DNA of 64,000 nucleotides from CAJXVY01 sp031580995 (GCA_031580995.1 JAVLCC010000005.1:3051-67050), one strand, 5' to 3'. Counted from the first letter of the stretch, positions 1-9,770 are shown. The notes: a model not told the origin generated them from the sequence alone. Numbers and translations: made by a program.

Positions 1-832
1 CCAGTGGGTAATCATTGGCCAATGATGCGTAATACTCGGCCATCTCGGAAGCAGTTCTGGCTTTGCCCTCAAAGTTATATTTACCGTTTTCATAAAACTC
101 AGTTGATGCAACATCCAGTGCGAGAGCGACATCCTCGCCTGCTTTATATCCAGCGGCAGTGATTGCCTCCAGGATGATATCCAGTGCTGCTCGGTTGTTT
201 TCTAGCTCTGGGGCAAATCCACCCTCATCTCCCAAACCGGTTGAGAGACCCTTGGCATTCAGAATCTTTTTCAGGTTGTGATAAACCTCCGCACCCATCT
301 GCAGAGCGTGACGGAAAGATTCTGCACCAACTGGAGCAATCATAAATTCTTGGATGTCAACTCCGGTGTCAGCGTGAGCACCTCCATTGATGATGTTCAT
401 AAGTGGCACTGGCAAAACATGCGCATTTGGCCCACCAAGATATTTATAAAGTGGCAAATCACAACTCTCGCTTGCAGCCCTGGCGGTAGCTAGTGAAACA
501 CCCAAGATTGCATTCGCACCCAAGCGGGCTTTGTTCTCTGTTCCATCAATTTCAATCATTGCTGAATCAACTAATCGCTGATCAACCGCATCAAAATCAA
601 CTAGACGCTCATCCAGTTCATCAACTGCTTCCACTGCCTTGGTGACACCTTTGCCCATGTAGCGATCTCCGCCATCACGAGATTCGTGGGCTTCGAAGGC
701 TCCGGTTGATGCTCCCGAGGGAACAGCTGCCCTTCCAAAACTTCCATCATCCAGGGCGATCTCAACTTCAACGGTTGGATTTCCTCGACTGTCTAGTATT
801 TCTCTTGCGCCAATGGCTTCAATCAGGGACAA
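1..832 (-). CDS. eno: Enolase, N-terminal 277 codons (cut by window edge)
   Basis: Enolase converts 2-phosphoglycerate to phosphoenolpyruvate in glycolysis and acts in the cytoplasm. The reverse strand reads as enolase from its first residues: an SLIEAIGAREILDSRG start, the mobile loop PSGASTG, the NGGAHAD segment, and GLGDEGGFAP, which carries a catalytic-region glutamate. The frame starts at a TTG at 832 with AAGGAG five bases upstream; no ATG is available nearby. The C-terminal part, with the catalytic lysines, lies beyond position 1. It is the last gene of a minus-strand series following hisS, with a 66-bp gap that could hold its own promoter. Identity is very secure; only the start codon is inferred. 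Confidence 0.96.
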   Translation of the reverse strand, partial: MSLIEAIGAREILDSRGNPTVEVEIALDDGSFGRAAVPSGASTGAFEAHESRDGGDRYMGKGVTKAVEAVDELDERLVDFDAVDQRLVDSAMIEIDGTENKARLGANAILGVSLATARAASESCDLPLYKYLGGPNAHVLPVPLMNIINGGAHADTGVDIQEFMIAPVGAESFRHALQMGAEVYHNLKKILNAKGLSTGLGDEGGFAPELENNRAALDIILEAITAAGYKAGEDVALALDVASTEFYENGKYNFEGKARTASEMAEYYASLANDYPL

Positions 833-898
833 ACTAACTCCTTATTGCGGGGGAAAGGACATGGGGCTACATAGCGATTCAAAGCATAGCAACAGGGT

Positions 899-2065
899 CT
901 ATTGAAGGGGCTTAATCTCGAGGTTTGTGAAAATATGTTCACCATTTATAACCCCAAAGTTTTCATAACCCTGATCTCTCATGGCCTCTAATAAAACCTT
1001 CATGTTCTTCACGCGCTTTTCAATCCGAGCATTAAACCCAGCATCGATTGCTTGCGATTGAAGTTCTAGAGCATTTTCTATGTCGTCATAAATCAGCACC
1101 ACCGAGGGTTTTTTATCGAATTGCTTGGTAATCAAATCGACAACTCTTTCAAAACCAAGGGAGATTCCAACCGCTGGAACATCTTTGCCCAACCAGCGAC
1201 CAACCATTCCGTCATAGCGCCCGCCACCGCCAATTGATTGACCACTTGAGGGATGCTCAATTTCAAACACGGCACCTGTGTAATAACCCATGCCTCGAAC
1301 AAGCGTTTTATCAAATTTAATTCTGGGGTTAGAAAGATTTAGCTCTGCAAGCTCATCTGGCATATCTGATTCTTGCTGCAACCAGCTAGTTACCCGCTCA
1401 GCTAATTCTGGGTCATATTTTTCAGAGAGTTCTTTTTTAACCCCAGAGATTTCTATCTTGTCTAGTTTGTCGATGGTTATTAGCACCCCTGCTGGGTCAT
1501 CAACTGCAAGTTTTTTCATCATTCGATTTAGATATCCACGGTGATTGATCCTGATCATTGCATCATTCAGGCCCAGTCGATCCAAAACCTCCAGAGAGGC
1601 TGTCAGTAGTTCTAATTCAGCGTCGGTTGTCTCATCACCCAAAATGTCGATATCGCATTGGTTAAATTGCCTATAGCGACCCTTTTGAGGTCTTTCCGCT
1701 CTCCAAACAGGACCTGTTTGGACTGCTTTGAAAACCTTTGGAAGCTCCGCTTGATTGGTTGCATAAAACCTTGTGAGTGGAACTGTCAGGTCGTAGCGCA
1801 AACCCAGGTCAGCTAGGGACTCGCTATTGCCCAGAGCTTTTTCTAATTCATCTCCGCGCTTCAAAACTTGAAAAGCCAGCTTTTCATTATCCCCACCCTG
1901 ACCGCTAAGAAGCCTGTCTAGGTTCTCCATAGCTGGAGTCTCAATTGATTGAAAGCCACGAGCTTGATAAACGTCTAATATTTCCGCGAGGATTTGCTCA
2001 CGTCTGAGCTTTTCCACCGGTAGGAAATCACGCATTCCCCTTGGAGAAGAAATCTGTTTGGCCAT
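899..2065 (-). CDS. hisS: Histidine--tRNA ligase
   Basis: This class II aminoacyl-tRNA synthetase charges tRNA-His. The N-terminus SPRGMRDFLP is the family's motif region. Motif 2 is seen in the stretch around WRAERPQKGRYRQFNQ, and the histidine-recognition motif in RGMGYYTGAVFEIE, followed by the glycine-rich SIGGGGRYDG and, for motif 3, GISLGFERV. At 388 residues it is somewhat short of the usual 410-430. The shortfall lies in the C-terminal anticodon-binding domain, which still ends in an EIKPLQ tail resembling the usual ending. It follows mazG with a 26-bp gap and precedes eno, so it probably belongs to the same minus-strand transcript. The call is secure. Confidence 0.96.
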   Translation of the reverse strand: MAKQISSPRGMRDFLPVEKLRREQILAEILDVYQARGFQSIETPAMENLDRLLSGQGGDNEKLAFQVLKRGDELEKALGNSESLADLGLRYDLTVPLTRFYATNQAELPKVFKAVQTGPVWRAERPQKGRYRQFNQCDIDILGDETTDAELELLTASLEVLDRLGLNDAMIRINHRGYLNRMMKKLAVDDPAGVLITIDKLDKIEISGVKKELSEKYDPELAERVTSWLQQESDMPDELAELNLSNPRIKFDKTLVRGMGYYTGAVFEIEHPSSGQSIGGGGRYDGMVGRWLGKDVPAVGISLGFERVVDLITKQFDKKPSVVLIYDDIENALELQSQAIDAGFNARIEKRVKNMKVLLEAMRDQGYENFGVINGEHIFTNLEIKPLQ

Positions 2066-2091
2066 TTTGTTAGTTTCCCATAAAGATGCAC

Positions 2092-2793
2092 TCAGTCAGC
2101 GTCTACCCTGCCGATAACTCCCGCATCCAGCTGATCATCAATCTCTGCCTGCCTAATTTCCACCTGTAACTCTCTAGTTGCCTCTCTTAGCGCTCGCTCA
2201 GGGTCTAAACCAACGGTTCTTGCTGAGCTAACGATGGCCAGTAGCATCTTCCCCAGATCTTCCTCGGTCTCCATGGGAATGGCTGGGGTGTCAGATTTTT
2301 CTAAAATCTCTGCTTTTTCAGCTTTTGCCATCACCTTGCTGGCTAAAGCTAAAGCTGGCATTGACTGCGGGACACCATCGAGAATGCTTGTTCTCTCTGG
2401 TTTTTCACGCTTTTTGTGCTCATCCCAGTTCTGCATCACATCATCACCGGTCTCAGCAGCGTATTTATCCTGCTGCTCTGAATTTCCGAAAACATGCGGG
2501 TGACGAGAGATCATTTTCTCGGTCATCTTTTTGGCAACATCCTCAATATCAAATGGTTCACCTAAGGAACCGGTGGAGGCGATGTCTGAGTGAAAAACAA
2601 CTTGATATAAAACATCACCAAGTTCTTCCAAAACCTCATCACGGCTTCCTGCCTCAATGGCTTCAATCAGTTCATGGGTTTCTTCTAATAAATACTGAAT
2701 CAAAGATCTGTGTGTTTGTTCCGCATCCCAGGGGCATCCTCCAGGGGCACGCAGTTGGTGTGCTGTTTCTATTAGTTTTTCTAGTTCACTCAA
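2092..2793 (-). CDS. mazG: MazG-family nucleoside triphosphate pyrophosphohydrolase
   Basis: MazG hydrolyses nucleoside triphosphates to monophosphates and pyrophosphate and is generally seen as a house-cleaning or stress enzyme. The first 70 residues carry the family signature: LRAPGGCPWDAEQTH, then LLEETHELIEAIE with the paired EExxE metal-binding glutamates, then LEELGDVLYQVVFH with the second acidic EELGD motif. The protein is 233 aa, longer than single-domain MazG; the C-terminal third is a weaker second helical region. Its start overlaps the mfd stop by four bases, so translation is probably coupled to mfd. The mfd-mazG-eno neighbourhood is common in Actinobacteria. Only the substrate preference is unknown. 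Confidence 0.93.
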   Translation of the reverse strand: MSELEKLIETAHQLRAPGGCPWDAEQTHRSLIQYLLEETHELIEAIEAGSRDEVLEELGDVLYQVVFHSDIASTGSLGEPFDIEDVAKKMTEKMISRHPHVFGNSEQQDKYAAETGDDVMQNWDEHKKREKPERTSILDGVPQSMPALALASKVMAKAEKAEILEKSDTPAIPMETEEDLGKMLLAIVSSARTVGLDPERALREATRELQVEIRQAEIDDQLDAGVIGRVDAD

Positions 2794-5700
2794 GCCAAGC
2801 CCTCCAAAAACTCTTTCACCCAGTCAATCACCTGCTCATCGGTTGAGAGTGAGACTGGCTTATCAAGTGTCAACATATTTGCAGATTGCAAATACCTAAC
2901 CCCGGTGTGGTTATGCGAGAGCTGCACCAATTGACTCTCGGTGAGCTCTATTGGTTGCATCCTCAACTTATCCCCCAGCATGTTTAGATCCTTCAAGCCC
3001 AAACGGTTTGCAATTTGTCTAAGTTCAGTCACTCGAATGAGTGTTTGTAATTCTTGCGGGGCTTTGCCGTAGCGGTCTTCTAGCTCTTCTAAAATCAACG
3101 CTAACTGCTCAGGCGTTGACTCCGAACCTCCCGCAGCACTGAGTTTGTGATAAGCCTCAAGTCTTAGTCGATCACTATCCAGATAACTGGTTGGGATGTG
3201 TGCGCTAACTGGAATCTCAAGGTTTAGCTCGGCTGGGGCCTCAACTTTTTTGCCTTTGAACTCATCAACCGCCTCGCCAATCATTCGCAAGTAAAGATCA
3301 AACCCAACACCAGCTATGTGCCCACTCTGCTCGCCACCAAGCAAGTTTCCAGCACCTCTGATTTCTAGGTCTTTCATGGCAACCTGGAATCCGCTGCCAA
3401 GTTCGTTATTGGTGGCAATTGTTGCCAAGCGATCATGAGCTGTCTCAGTCAATGGCTTTGATGGGTCATAGAAAAAATAGGCATAGGCGCGTTCTCTGGA
3501 TCTGCCAACTCGTCCTCTGATTTGATGCAATTGGCTAAGCCCGTAATTCTCTGCTCTATCAACAATCAAGGTATTCGCATTTGGGATATCAATGCCTGTT
3601 TCAATGATTGTGGTTGAAACCAAGACATCGAATTTCCTGTCCCAGAAATCCACCACCACCTGCTCTAATTGAGCCTCCGGTAATTTTCCATGGGCCACGC
3701 CAACTCTCGCCTCCGGAACCAAACGAGCTATCTCATTGGCCACCGCATCAATTGAACTGACTCGGTTATGGACATAGAAAACCTGCCCCTCGCGGATTAG
3801 CTCTCTGCGGATAGCGGCTGCAAGCTGCTGCTCTGAATAACCTCCGACATAGGTCAAAATTGGCTGGCGCTGTTCGGGTGGTGTGGCGAGTGTGCTCATC
3901 TCTCTGATGCCGGTCACCGCCATCTCAAGTGTTCTTGGAATTGGGGTTGCACTCATCGATAAAACATCAACATTGGCTCTAAAGCTTTTTAGTTTTTCTT
4001 TGTGTTCAACTCCGAAGCGCTGTTCCTCATCAACAATGATTAGTCCCAGGTTTCTAAACTTCACCCCCTCGCCCAACAATCTGTGAGTACCTATCACCAA
4101 ATCAACCGCACCTGTTTGCAGGCCTTGCAGGGTTTGTTTCACATTGGCTGATGATTGAAACCTGGAAAGTGCCTCGATGTTTACAGGGAATCCTTTGAAG
4201 CGATCTCTGAAGGTTTCCATGTGTTGTCTCACCAACAGTGTCGTTGGGCACAGTATCGCCACCTGCTTGCCATCTTGGATGGCTTTGAAGGCAGCCCTCA
4301 GGGCAACCTCTGTCTTACCAAAACCAACATCACCCGCCAACAACCTATCCATCGGTCTCGGGCTTTCCATGTCTCGCTTGACCTCTTCGATGGTTTTTAG
4401 CTGATCTGAAGTTTCAACATAGGGAAACGCTTCTTCCAGCTCATGCTGCCAAGCGGTGTCGGGGCCAAAGGCATAACCCTCGGCTTTTGATCGCTCGGCG
4501 TAGAGCTTCACTAGATCAATGGCAATCTGTCTAACTGCTTTTCTGGCATTGCCTTTTGCCCTGGCCCAGTCGGTTCCACCCATCTTTGATAACACCGGTG
4601 CTTCACCACCGACGTATCTGGTGACCAGATCTAGTTGATCAACAGGAACAAACAACGTGTCCGCCGGATAGCTTTTTTTGGGTGGTGCGTATTCGATTAA
4701 TAAATACTCACGGTTTAATTTTCCGCCCCTGCCGACTTTGCGCTGGACTAATTCTTTGAACTGTCCAACACCATGAACCTCGTGAACGACATAATCCCCA
4801 GCTTTTAATTCCAGAGGATCAACCTGTGGACCACGCCTTGAGGCAAGCTTTCTTTTACTAGGAGCAATATAAGTAGCATTCCGACCCAGGTATTCTCGCT
4901 CGGTGATGATTGCAAGCTTGCTAGCCGGGGAAACCAAACCTTTTTGCAAATTTCCCCGAATGACAAAGAAACCATCATCGCCGGAATATTCATCAATAAG
5001 CTTCGCCCCGCTTAGTTCTGCAATGCGCTCTGCGGTTCCTGGACCGTTGGCGGTGAAGATAATTGAATACGCTTGGTTTTTTAGATCTTCAATCCATGAG
5101 TTCAAATCATCTTCAATGCCTGCAAAACTTGGCAGGTCATAAACTTCGATATCAACACCCTGTTGATCCCCAAAAGCTGCCATGAACCTAACCGGGTGGT
5201 TTGTTTTTGAGAGTTTTTCTAAAAATTCATGCCAGTCATAAAACCCACCGGCGCTGAGATCAATCGGGGCCTCCGCTCCACTAATTGCCGCATCCCAAGC
5301 CGCATGCAAAAACTCTTCATTGGTTTTTTTCAAATCCTCCGCACGAGTTCTAATCCGCTCACTCGATAAAATCACATGCTCTGAGTTATCAGGGATGAAT
5401 TCAAAAACCGGCACCATCGAATTGGTCAAAACTGGAGCCAAAGATTCCATACCGGCAACTGGAATGGCATTGGCAATTTTTTCCAACATCTCACCAAGGT
5501 TTGGAAATTCAGATGCCATCTCCCGCGCTCTGGAGGAAACCTCTGGGGTGATTAGCAATTCTCTTGCAGGGTAAAGCATGAAACTCTCAAGCTTTGTCTC
5601 CAGTGATCTTTGATCCGCTATTGAAAACTCGCGCATCTCTTCAATTTCATCACCGAAAAATTCAAGCCTGACCGGATGATCATTGGTGACTGGGAACACA

Positions 5701-6263
5701 TCGACTATTCCGCCTCGGATTGCAAACTCACCGCGCTGACTGACCATGTCAACCCGTTCATAGCCAAGTTCAATTAGTTTCAGTGGAAGTTCAGCCAGCG
5801 AATACTCTTTGCCGGAGAGAATCTGCATGGCAGGGTGCTCTGCTAATTGCGAATGAACCGGTTGCAGCGCAGCTCTCACGCTCATGATCACAAAAACAGC
5901 ATGCTTGGCTGGTTTGTTTGCAAGCTCAATCAATCTGGAAATAGCACGAAGTCTTTTTCCAACAGTTTCAGATGATGGAGAGAGCCTCTCATGAGGCAGT
6001 GTCTCCCAACTTGGAAACTCAATCAATTCAAAACTTGGGTCATACTCCTCCAAGAAATCAATCATCTCTTGGGCTTCACGACCAGTTGCGGTTATCACTA
6101 CATATGGCTTTTTAATTCCTTTGAGCCTTGGCATGTCCGCCACTAAAAAAGGATGCGAGCCGATTGGTGCAATTACAGAAGATGAGTCATTTTTGACAGA
6201 GGCTTCGAATTTTGAGTAGGGGTAACCCTCTGAGATTTTTTCTCCTAGGGGCTTCAAGCTCAC
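2790..6263 (-). CDS. mfd: Transcription-repair coupling factor Mfd
   Basis: Mfd removes RNA polymerase stalled at DNA lesions and recruits UvrABC. At 1157 residues it has the full family length. In order there is a UvrB-like N-terminal half; the CarD-like RNA-polymerase interaction domain beginning near KAGDYVVHEVHGVGQF; an SF2 translocase core with Walker A GDVGFGKTEVALRA, DEEQRFG as motif II, SATPIPRT as motif III and the QIRGRVGRS motif VI; and a C-terminal TRCF domain containing LEELEDRYGKAPQEL. It sits ten bases after pth and overlaps mazG by four bases. There is no sign of truncation or frameshift. Confidence 0.97.
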   Translation of the reverse strand: MSLKPLGEKISEGYPYSKFEASVKNDSSSVIAPIGSHPFLVADMPRLKGIKKPYVVITATGREAQEMIDFLEEYDPSFELIEFPSWETLPHERLSPSSETVGKRLRAISRLIELANKPAKHAVFVIMSVRAALQPVHSQLAEHPAMQILSGKEYSLAELPLKLIELGYERVDMVSQRGEFAIRGGIVDVFPVTNDHPVRLEFFGDEIEEMREFSIADQRSLETKLESFMLYPARELLITPEVSSRAREMASEFPNLGEMLEKIANAIPVAGMESLAPVLTNSMVPVFEFIPDNSEHVILSSERIRTRAEDLKKTNEEFLHAAWDAAISGAEAPIDLSAGGFYDWHEFLEKLSKTNHPVRFMAAFGDQQGVDIEVYDLPSFAGIEDDLNSWIEDLKNQAYSIIFTANGPGTAERIAELSGAKLIDEYSGDDGFFVIRGNLQKGLVSPASKLAIITEREYLGRNATYIAPSKRKLASRRGPQVDPLELKAGDYVVHEVHGVGQFKELVQRKVGRGGKLNREYLLIEYAPPKKSYPADTLFVPVDQLDLVTRYVGGEAPVLSKMGGTDWARAKGNARKAVRQIAIDLVKLYAERSKAEGYAFGPDTAWQHELEEAFPYVETSDQLKTIEEVKRDMESPRPMDRLLAGDVGFGKTEVALRAAFKAIQDGKQVAILCPTTLLVRQHMETFRDRFKGFPVNIEALSRFQSSANVKQTLQGLQTGAVDLVIGTHRLLGEGVKFRNLGLIIVDEEQRFGVEHKEKLKSFRANVDVLSMSATPIPRTLEMAVTGIREMSTLATPPEQRQPILTYVGGYSEQQLAAAIRRELIREGQVFYVHNRVSSIDAVANEIARLVPEARVGVAHGKLPEAQLEQVVVDFWDRKFDVLVSTTIIETGIDIPNANTLIVDRAENYGLSQLHQIRGRVGRSRERAYAYFFYDPSKPLTETAHDRLATIATNNELGSGFQVAMKDLEIRGAGNLLGGEQSGHIAGVGFDLYLRMIGEAVDEFKGKKVEAPAELNLEIPVSAHIPTSYLDSDRLRLEAYHKLSAAGGSESTPEQLALILEELEDRYGKAPQELQTLIRVTELRQIANRLGLKDLNMLGDKLRMQPIELTESQLVQLSHNHTGVRYLQSANMLTLDKPVSLSTDEQVIDWVKEFLEGLA

Positions 6264-6272
6264 CGGGAAATA

Positions 6273-6863
6273 CTACTCTCTGGGAGCGTGTAATTTCTGC
6301 ATAGCTCCCTGAACTCCTTCACCAATCACCATTTCAACCGCTTCTGCAGCCAATTTGAGATTTAGTTTCAGTTCTTTTTTCTCTGTAGCTACAAAATCCC
6401 GCAACACATAATCTGCTGTTGGCATCTGACCCGGTGGTCTTCCGATTCCAAAGCGAAGTCTGTGGAAATCATTATCGGTGGCAGCAATTATGTCTCTGAG
6501 GCCGTTGTGACCTGCATGCCCACCACCTGTTTTTAGCTTCAAAACTCCATAGTCCAGATCCAGTTCATCGTGAATCACCAAAAGCTTTGATGTTGGTAAA
6601 TCGAAATACTTCAACAACGAACTCACCGGCCCGCCCGAACGATTCATAAAACTTGCAGGTTTGGCCAACACCACTTTTTGACTTGCGATATTGGTTTGCA
6701 CAATAAACGAATTGGTTCGGTGAGATTTGAATTTCTCACCGACCAATTCATCTAAGACCAACTGCCCGATGTTGTGTCGGTTATTTTCATACTTGGTGCC
6801 CGGATTTCCTAACCCAACCACCAACCAAGAATTATTCGCTTGCTGGCGACTCTTCAGCAGCAC
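6273..6863 (-). CDS. pth: Peptidyl-tRNA hydrolase
   Basis: Pth releases peptides from prematurely dissociated peptidyl-tRNA. The signature WLVVGLGNPGTKYENNRHNIG is visible, with the family Asn and catalytic His in the NNRHN segment, followed by KPASFMNRSGG, HDELDLD and GGGHAGHNGLRD. The start is uncertain. No ATG lies near the conserved N-terminus, and the frame stays open into rplY as far as an ATG at 6929. I chose the GTG at 6863, about ten bases after GAGGGA, giving 196 aa; a TTG at 6824 (183 aa) directly before VVGLGNPG is the main alternative. With the GTG start it overlaps the rplY end by 32 bases. Function is secure. Confidence 0.9.
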   Translation of the reverse strand: MLLKSRQQANNSWLVVGLGNPGTKYENNRHNIGQLVLDELVGEKFKSHRTNSFIVQTNIASQKVVLAKPASFMNRSGGPVSSLLKYFDLPTSKLLVIHDELDLDYGVLKLKTGGGHAGHNGLRDIIAATDNDFHRLRFGIGRPPGQMPTADYVLRDFVATEKKELKLNLKLAAEAVEMVIGEGVQGAMQKLHAPRE

Positions 6864-7449
6864 TCTCTGCTGATCCCTCAGTTGTTTCGGCGGTCTCTTC
6901 CTCGACAGCCGCACGGGTCTCGGTGACAACAGCTATGTTTTCCTCAGCTGCCAATTCCAAAACAACATCATCTGGAACGATTAGGTCACTGACTGTGTAG
7001 TGGTGGCCAGCTGGGTTTTCCTTGCTGATGTGCAATTCAACATATTCAGGGATGCTGGTTGCTGCTGCCTCCAAGGCAACCGTTGAGTGCACAACATCCA
7101 CAACAGTTCCACCCATTGGTTCACCGATCATGTGAACGGGAACCTCCACGTGCACCTTCTCGCCTTTTTTAATCTCCACCAGGTCAACGTGCTCAATTTC
7201 CTGCTTCACAGGTTCTTTCTGAGCACTTTTCACTAGGACAAGCTCTTTTTTGCCGTCTATGTTCAGCTCCAAAAGGGCATTTTTAGTCCTTAGGGCAAGC
7301 ATTGTCTGCTTGGAGGGAAGTGAGATGTGACGGGTGGCATTACCGTGACCATAGATTACAGCCGGTGTTTTTCCGGCTGCACGCAATTTGCGGGCAGCGC
7401 CTTTTCCAAAGTCGTTTCTAATCTCAGCGTCAAAGTTGTGTTCACTCAT
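6832..7449 (-). CDS. rplY: 50S ribosomal protein L25/general stress protein Ctc
   Basis: This protein binds 5S rRNA on the large ribosomal subunit. The 205-aa product begins with the L25 domain (FGKGAARKLRAAGKTPAVIYG), followed by the C-terminal TL5/Ctc beta domain (KKGEKVHVEVPVHMIGEP and later) and a long Glu/Ala-rich tail, the usual arrangement of the long actinobacterial form. I start it at the ATG at 7449, which has GAAGGAAC about eight bases upstream, rather than the in-frame upstream codon at 7506, which adds 19 residues not seen in the family. It leads the rplY-pth-mfd-mazG-hisS-eno series and follows the permease after a 108-bp gap that probably holds a promoter. Confidence 0.94.
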   Translation of the reverse strand: MSEHNFDAEIRNDFGKGAARKLRAAGKTPAVIYGHGNATRHISLPSKQTMLALRTKNALLELNIDGKKELVLVKSAQKEPVKQEIEHVDLVEIKKGEKVHVEVPVHMIGEPMGGTVVDVVHSTVALEAAATSIPEYVELHISKENPAGHHYTVSDLIVPDDVVLELAAEENIAVVTETRAAVEEETAETTEGSAESAAEESPASE

Positions 7450-7557
7450 TGTTTTGTTCCTTCGTTGGTGGGCTATCAACTCAGGCGTGAGGATTGGCCT
7501 TACCAACCACCCCGTCGATAACGGATAAAAATCCCTCGCCGTTGTTCGAGGACGATA

Positions 7558-8781
7558 CTAGCTGATTTTTCTGATCCTGAAAAGAGCTATCCGAATAAGC
7601 ATCACTGCAGCCAATAAAACAAAACCTATAAACAACGAATCCACCGGAACTGAAAAACCAATTGCCAAACAAAACATCAAGCCAGCCAATGGCCAAATTC
7701 TTGACCTGTTGGATAAAGCTTTTGGTTGCCTGTAAGCGGCCAGGTTTGCCACTGCGTAATAGGTCAGAATTGCAAATGAACTAAGCCCCACAGTCCAAAC
7801 CAGATTGCCGCTCAGCACAAACACAATCACCACCAAACTGATGGCAATTTCTGCAAACCAGGGAGCGTTTCCAGGTCCTCCCCTGATAGCGAATAACTTG
7901 GGAAGCTCGCCATCTTCTCCCATAACCGATGCGGTCCTGCTCATGCCGGCTAAAAGCGCCAGCAAAGAACCCAAGGATGCAATCCCAGCCACAATAATGA
8001 CTATCTCCGATGGAAAGGCTGGCAGGGCTAAGGCAAGGTAATCAATCATTGGTGCAATTGAGAAAACCAAGAAGTTTCCCAAAACCGCCGGCATCAAAAA
8101 AGAAAGAGCAAGATAGATTCCAAAAACAATCGCAAACGAGATTCCAACCGCCTTAGCAGTGTTTTTCTTGGAATCAACCAGCTCATCCCCCAGTGTTGCC
8201 ACCCTTGCATACCCCGCAAAGGCAAAAAATATCAATGCCGCGGCTGTGAGCACACCAAAGCCTTGTAACTCCGGCCCCCTGCTGATTGATTCAGTTGGGC
8301 CAGAGACGATGCCCGCAATAATCACGAAGGTCAAAAACAACACGGTAATCCCGCCAAGAATCAAAGAGCCAAAAGCTGTTCGGTTGATTCCCAGAATGTT
8401 TATTGTTGCCATGGCAATCACACTTAGAACAGCGACCAATATCCGCTGCTCAGGAAATAGATAACTGGCAACCGCCAGGGCGATTGCTGCCGATGATGCA
8501 ATCTTTCCAATGAGAAAACTACTGCCAGCCAAAAAAGCCCAGTTCTGAGTGAGATACACCTGCGCATAGCTATAGGCACCACCGGGCCTTGAAACACTTG
8601 CAGCGAGTTGTGAAACTGATGAGGCATTCAAAAAAGCAACCGTGCCCGCAATCAAAACTGACACCGGCAACAAATATCCGGCAAGTGAGGCGGCGGGGGC
8701 GAAAACGACGAAAACACCGGCACCCAGCATGGCTGCGATACCGATAAACACCGCCTCATACAGGCGAAGTTGGTTTTTCAC
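7558..8781 (-). CDS. APC-superfamily amino acid permease
   Basis: A hydrophobic 407-aa protein with about eleven or twelve predicted membrane helices. The N-terminus contains GIAAMLGAGVFVVFAPAA, the APC helix-1 motif (G-A-G-V-F) used for substrate backbone binding, and SRPGGAYSY matches the conserved post-helix-2 motif. ELVDSKKNTAKAVGIS resembles the helix 6-7 region of amino acid permeases. The substrate cannot be told from the sequence. It follows prs after nine bases, so it may be transcribed with glmU-prs, but no functional link is evident. The family call is firm; the substrate is open. Confidence 0.85.
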   Translation of the reverse strand: MKNQLRLYEAVFIGIAAMLGAGVFVVFAPAASLAGYLLPVSVLIAGTVAFLNASSVSQLAASVSRPGGAYSYAQVYLTQNWAFLAGSSFLIGKIASSAAIALAVASYLFPEQRILVAVLSVIAMATINILGINRTAFGSLILGGITVLFLTFVIIAGIVSGPTESISRGPELQGFGVLTAAALIFFAFAGYARVATLGDELVDSKKNTAKAVGISFAIVFGIYLALSFLMPAVLGNFLVFSIAPMIDYLALALPAFPSEIVIIVAGIASLGSLLALLAGMSRTASVMGEDGELPKLFAIRGGPGNAPWFAEIAISLVVIVFVLSGNLVWTVGLSSFAILTYYAVANLAAYRQPKALSNRSRIWPLAGLMFCLAIGFSVPVDSLFIGFVLLAAVMLIRIALFRIRKIS

Positions 8782-8790
8782 GATTTCAGC

Positions 8791-9765
8791 TTAGGCATGG
8801 CCAGGAAACAGCGAGTTAACGCTGTCATCGTCAAATACCGCGTAAATTGCCTTGGCAATCAGTGGTGCAATTGACAAAACAGTTAGTTGCTCAAACCGCT
8901 TATCCTGAGCGATAGGCAATGTGTCAGTGACTATCACCTCATCAAATGCCCCGCTGCTCAGTCGCTCAACTGCTGGATCACTGAACACGGCATGGGTTGC
9001 GGCAACTAAAACCCTTTTCGCTCCGTTTTCTTTCAAAGCCTGGGCTGCAGAAAGAATCGTTCCGCCAGTGTCAATCATGTCATCCACCAGCAGGCAGTCT
9101 CTGCCCTCTACATCTCCAACTAGCTCGTGCACCTGCACCTGGTTGGGTCTATCTGGGTCCCGACGCTTGTGGATGATAGCCAAAGGTGAACTAAGTCGGT
9201 CAGCCCAAATATCGGCAACCCGCACACGACCAGAATCTGGAGAGACAACAGTTAGGTTTTCAGTTCCATACTGCTCTGCAACATAATCAGCCATCAATGG
9301 AAGCGCCCAAAGGTGATCAACCGGTCCTTCAAAAAAACCTTGAATCTGTGGTGAGTGTAAATCGACGCTCATAAGCCTGTTAGCGCCAGCCTTGTGATAC
9401 AAATCTGTCATCAATCGGGCTGAGATTGGCTCGCGACCCTTGTGTTTTTTGTCTTGTCTTGCATAGGGGAAAAATGGAGCGACCACCGTGATTCTCTTGG
9501 CACTTGCTCGCTTGAGTGCATCCACCATCAATAACTGCTCCATCACCCAGTGATTGATTGGGTTGGGATGAGCTTGGATGACAAAAGCATCAACACCGCG
9601 AACAGATTGTTCAAAGCGGACAAAAGTCTCTCCGTTTGCAAAATCGTAATTTTGCATGGGAACTATTTCAGTTCCCAACAACCTTGCAACTTCCTCGGCT
9701 AATTCTGGGTGGGCCCTTCCTGTGGCAAGAATCATCTGCTTTGAGTTTGATTTTACGACGCCCAT
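8791..9765 (-). CDS. prs: Ribose-phosphate pyrophosphokinase
   Basis: This enzyme makes phosphoribosyl pyrophosphate from ribose 5-phosphate and ATP, feeding nucleotide, histidine and tryptophan synthesis. Visible motifs include FANGETFVRF near the N-terminus, FFPYARQDKKHKGREPIS (ATP-binding flexible region), VDLHSPQIQGFF (the metal-binding signature) and the PRPP-binding loop DCLLVDDMIDTGGTI. At 324 aa it has the expected length. It begins five bases after the glmU stop, and the glmU-prs pair is a widely conserved actinobacterial arrangement linking UDP-GlcNAc and PRPP supply. Secure. Confidence 0.97.
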   Translation of the reverse strand: MGVVKSNSKQMILATGRAHPELAEEVARLLGTEIVPMQNYDFANGETFVRFEQSVRGVDAFVIQAHPNPINHWVMEQLLMVDALKRASAKRITVVAPFFPYARQDKKHKGREPISARLMTDLYHKAGANRLMSVDLHSPQIQGFFEGPVDHLWALPLMADYVAEQYGTENLTVVSPDSGRVRVADIWADRLSSPLAIIHKRRDPDRPNQVQVHELVGDVEGRDCLLVDDMIDTGGTILSAAQALKENGAKRVLVAATHAVFSDPAVERLSSGAFDEVIVTDTLPIAQDKRFEQLTVLSIAPLIAKAIYAVFDDDSVNSLFPGHA

Positions 9766-9770
9766 AACCG

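Noticed and set aside
2325..2846. 173-aa plus-strand frame opposite mazG and mfd
   Set aside because: Antisense shadow of firmly identified genes; no recognisable domain or ribosome-binding site.
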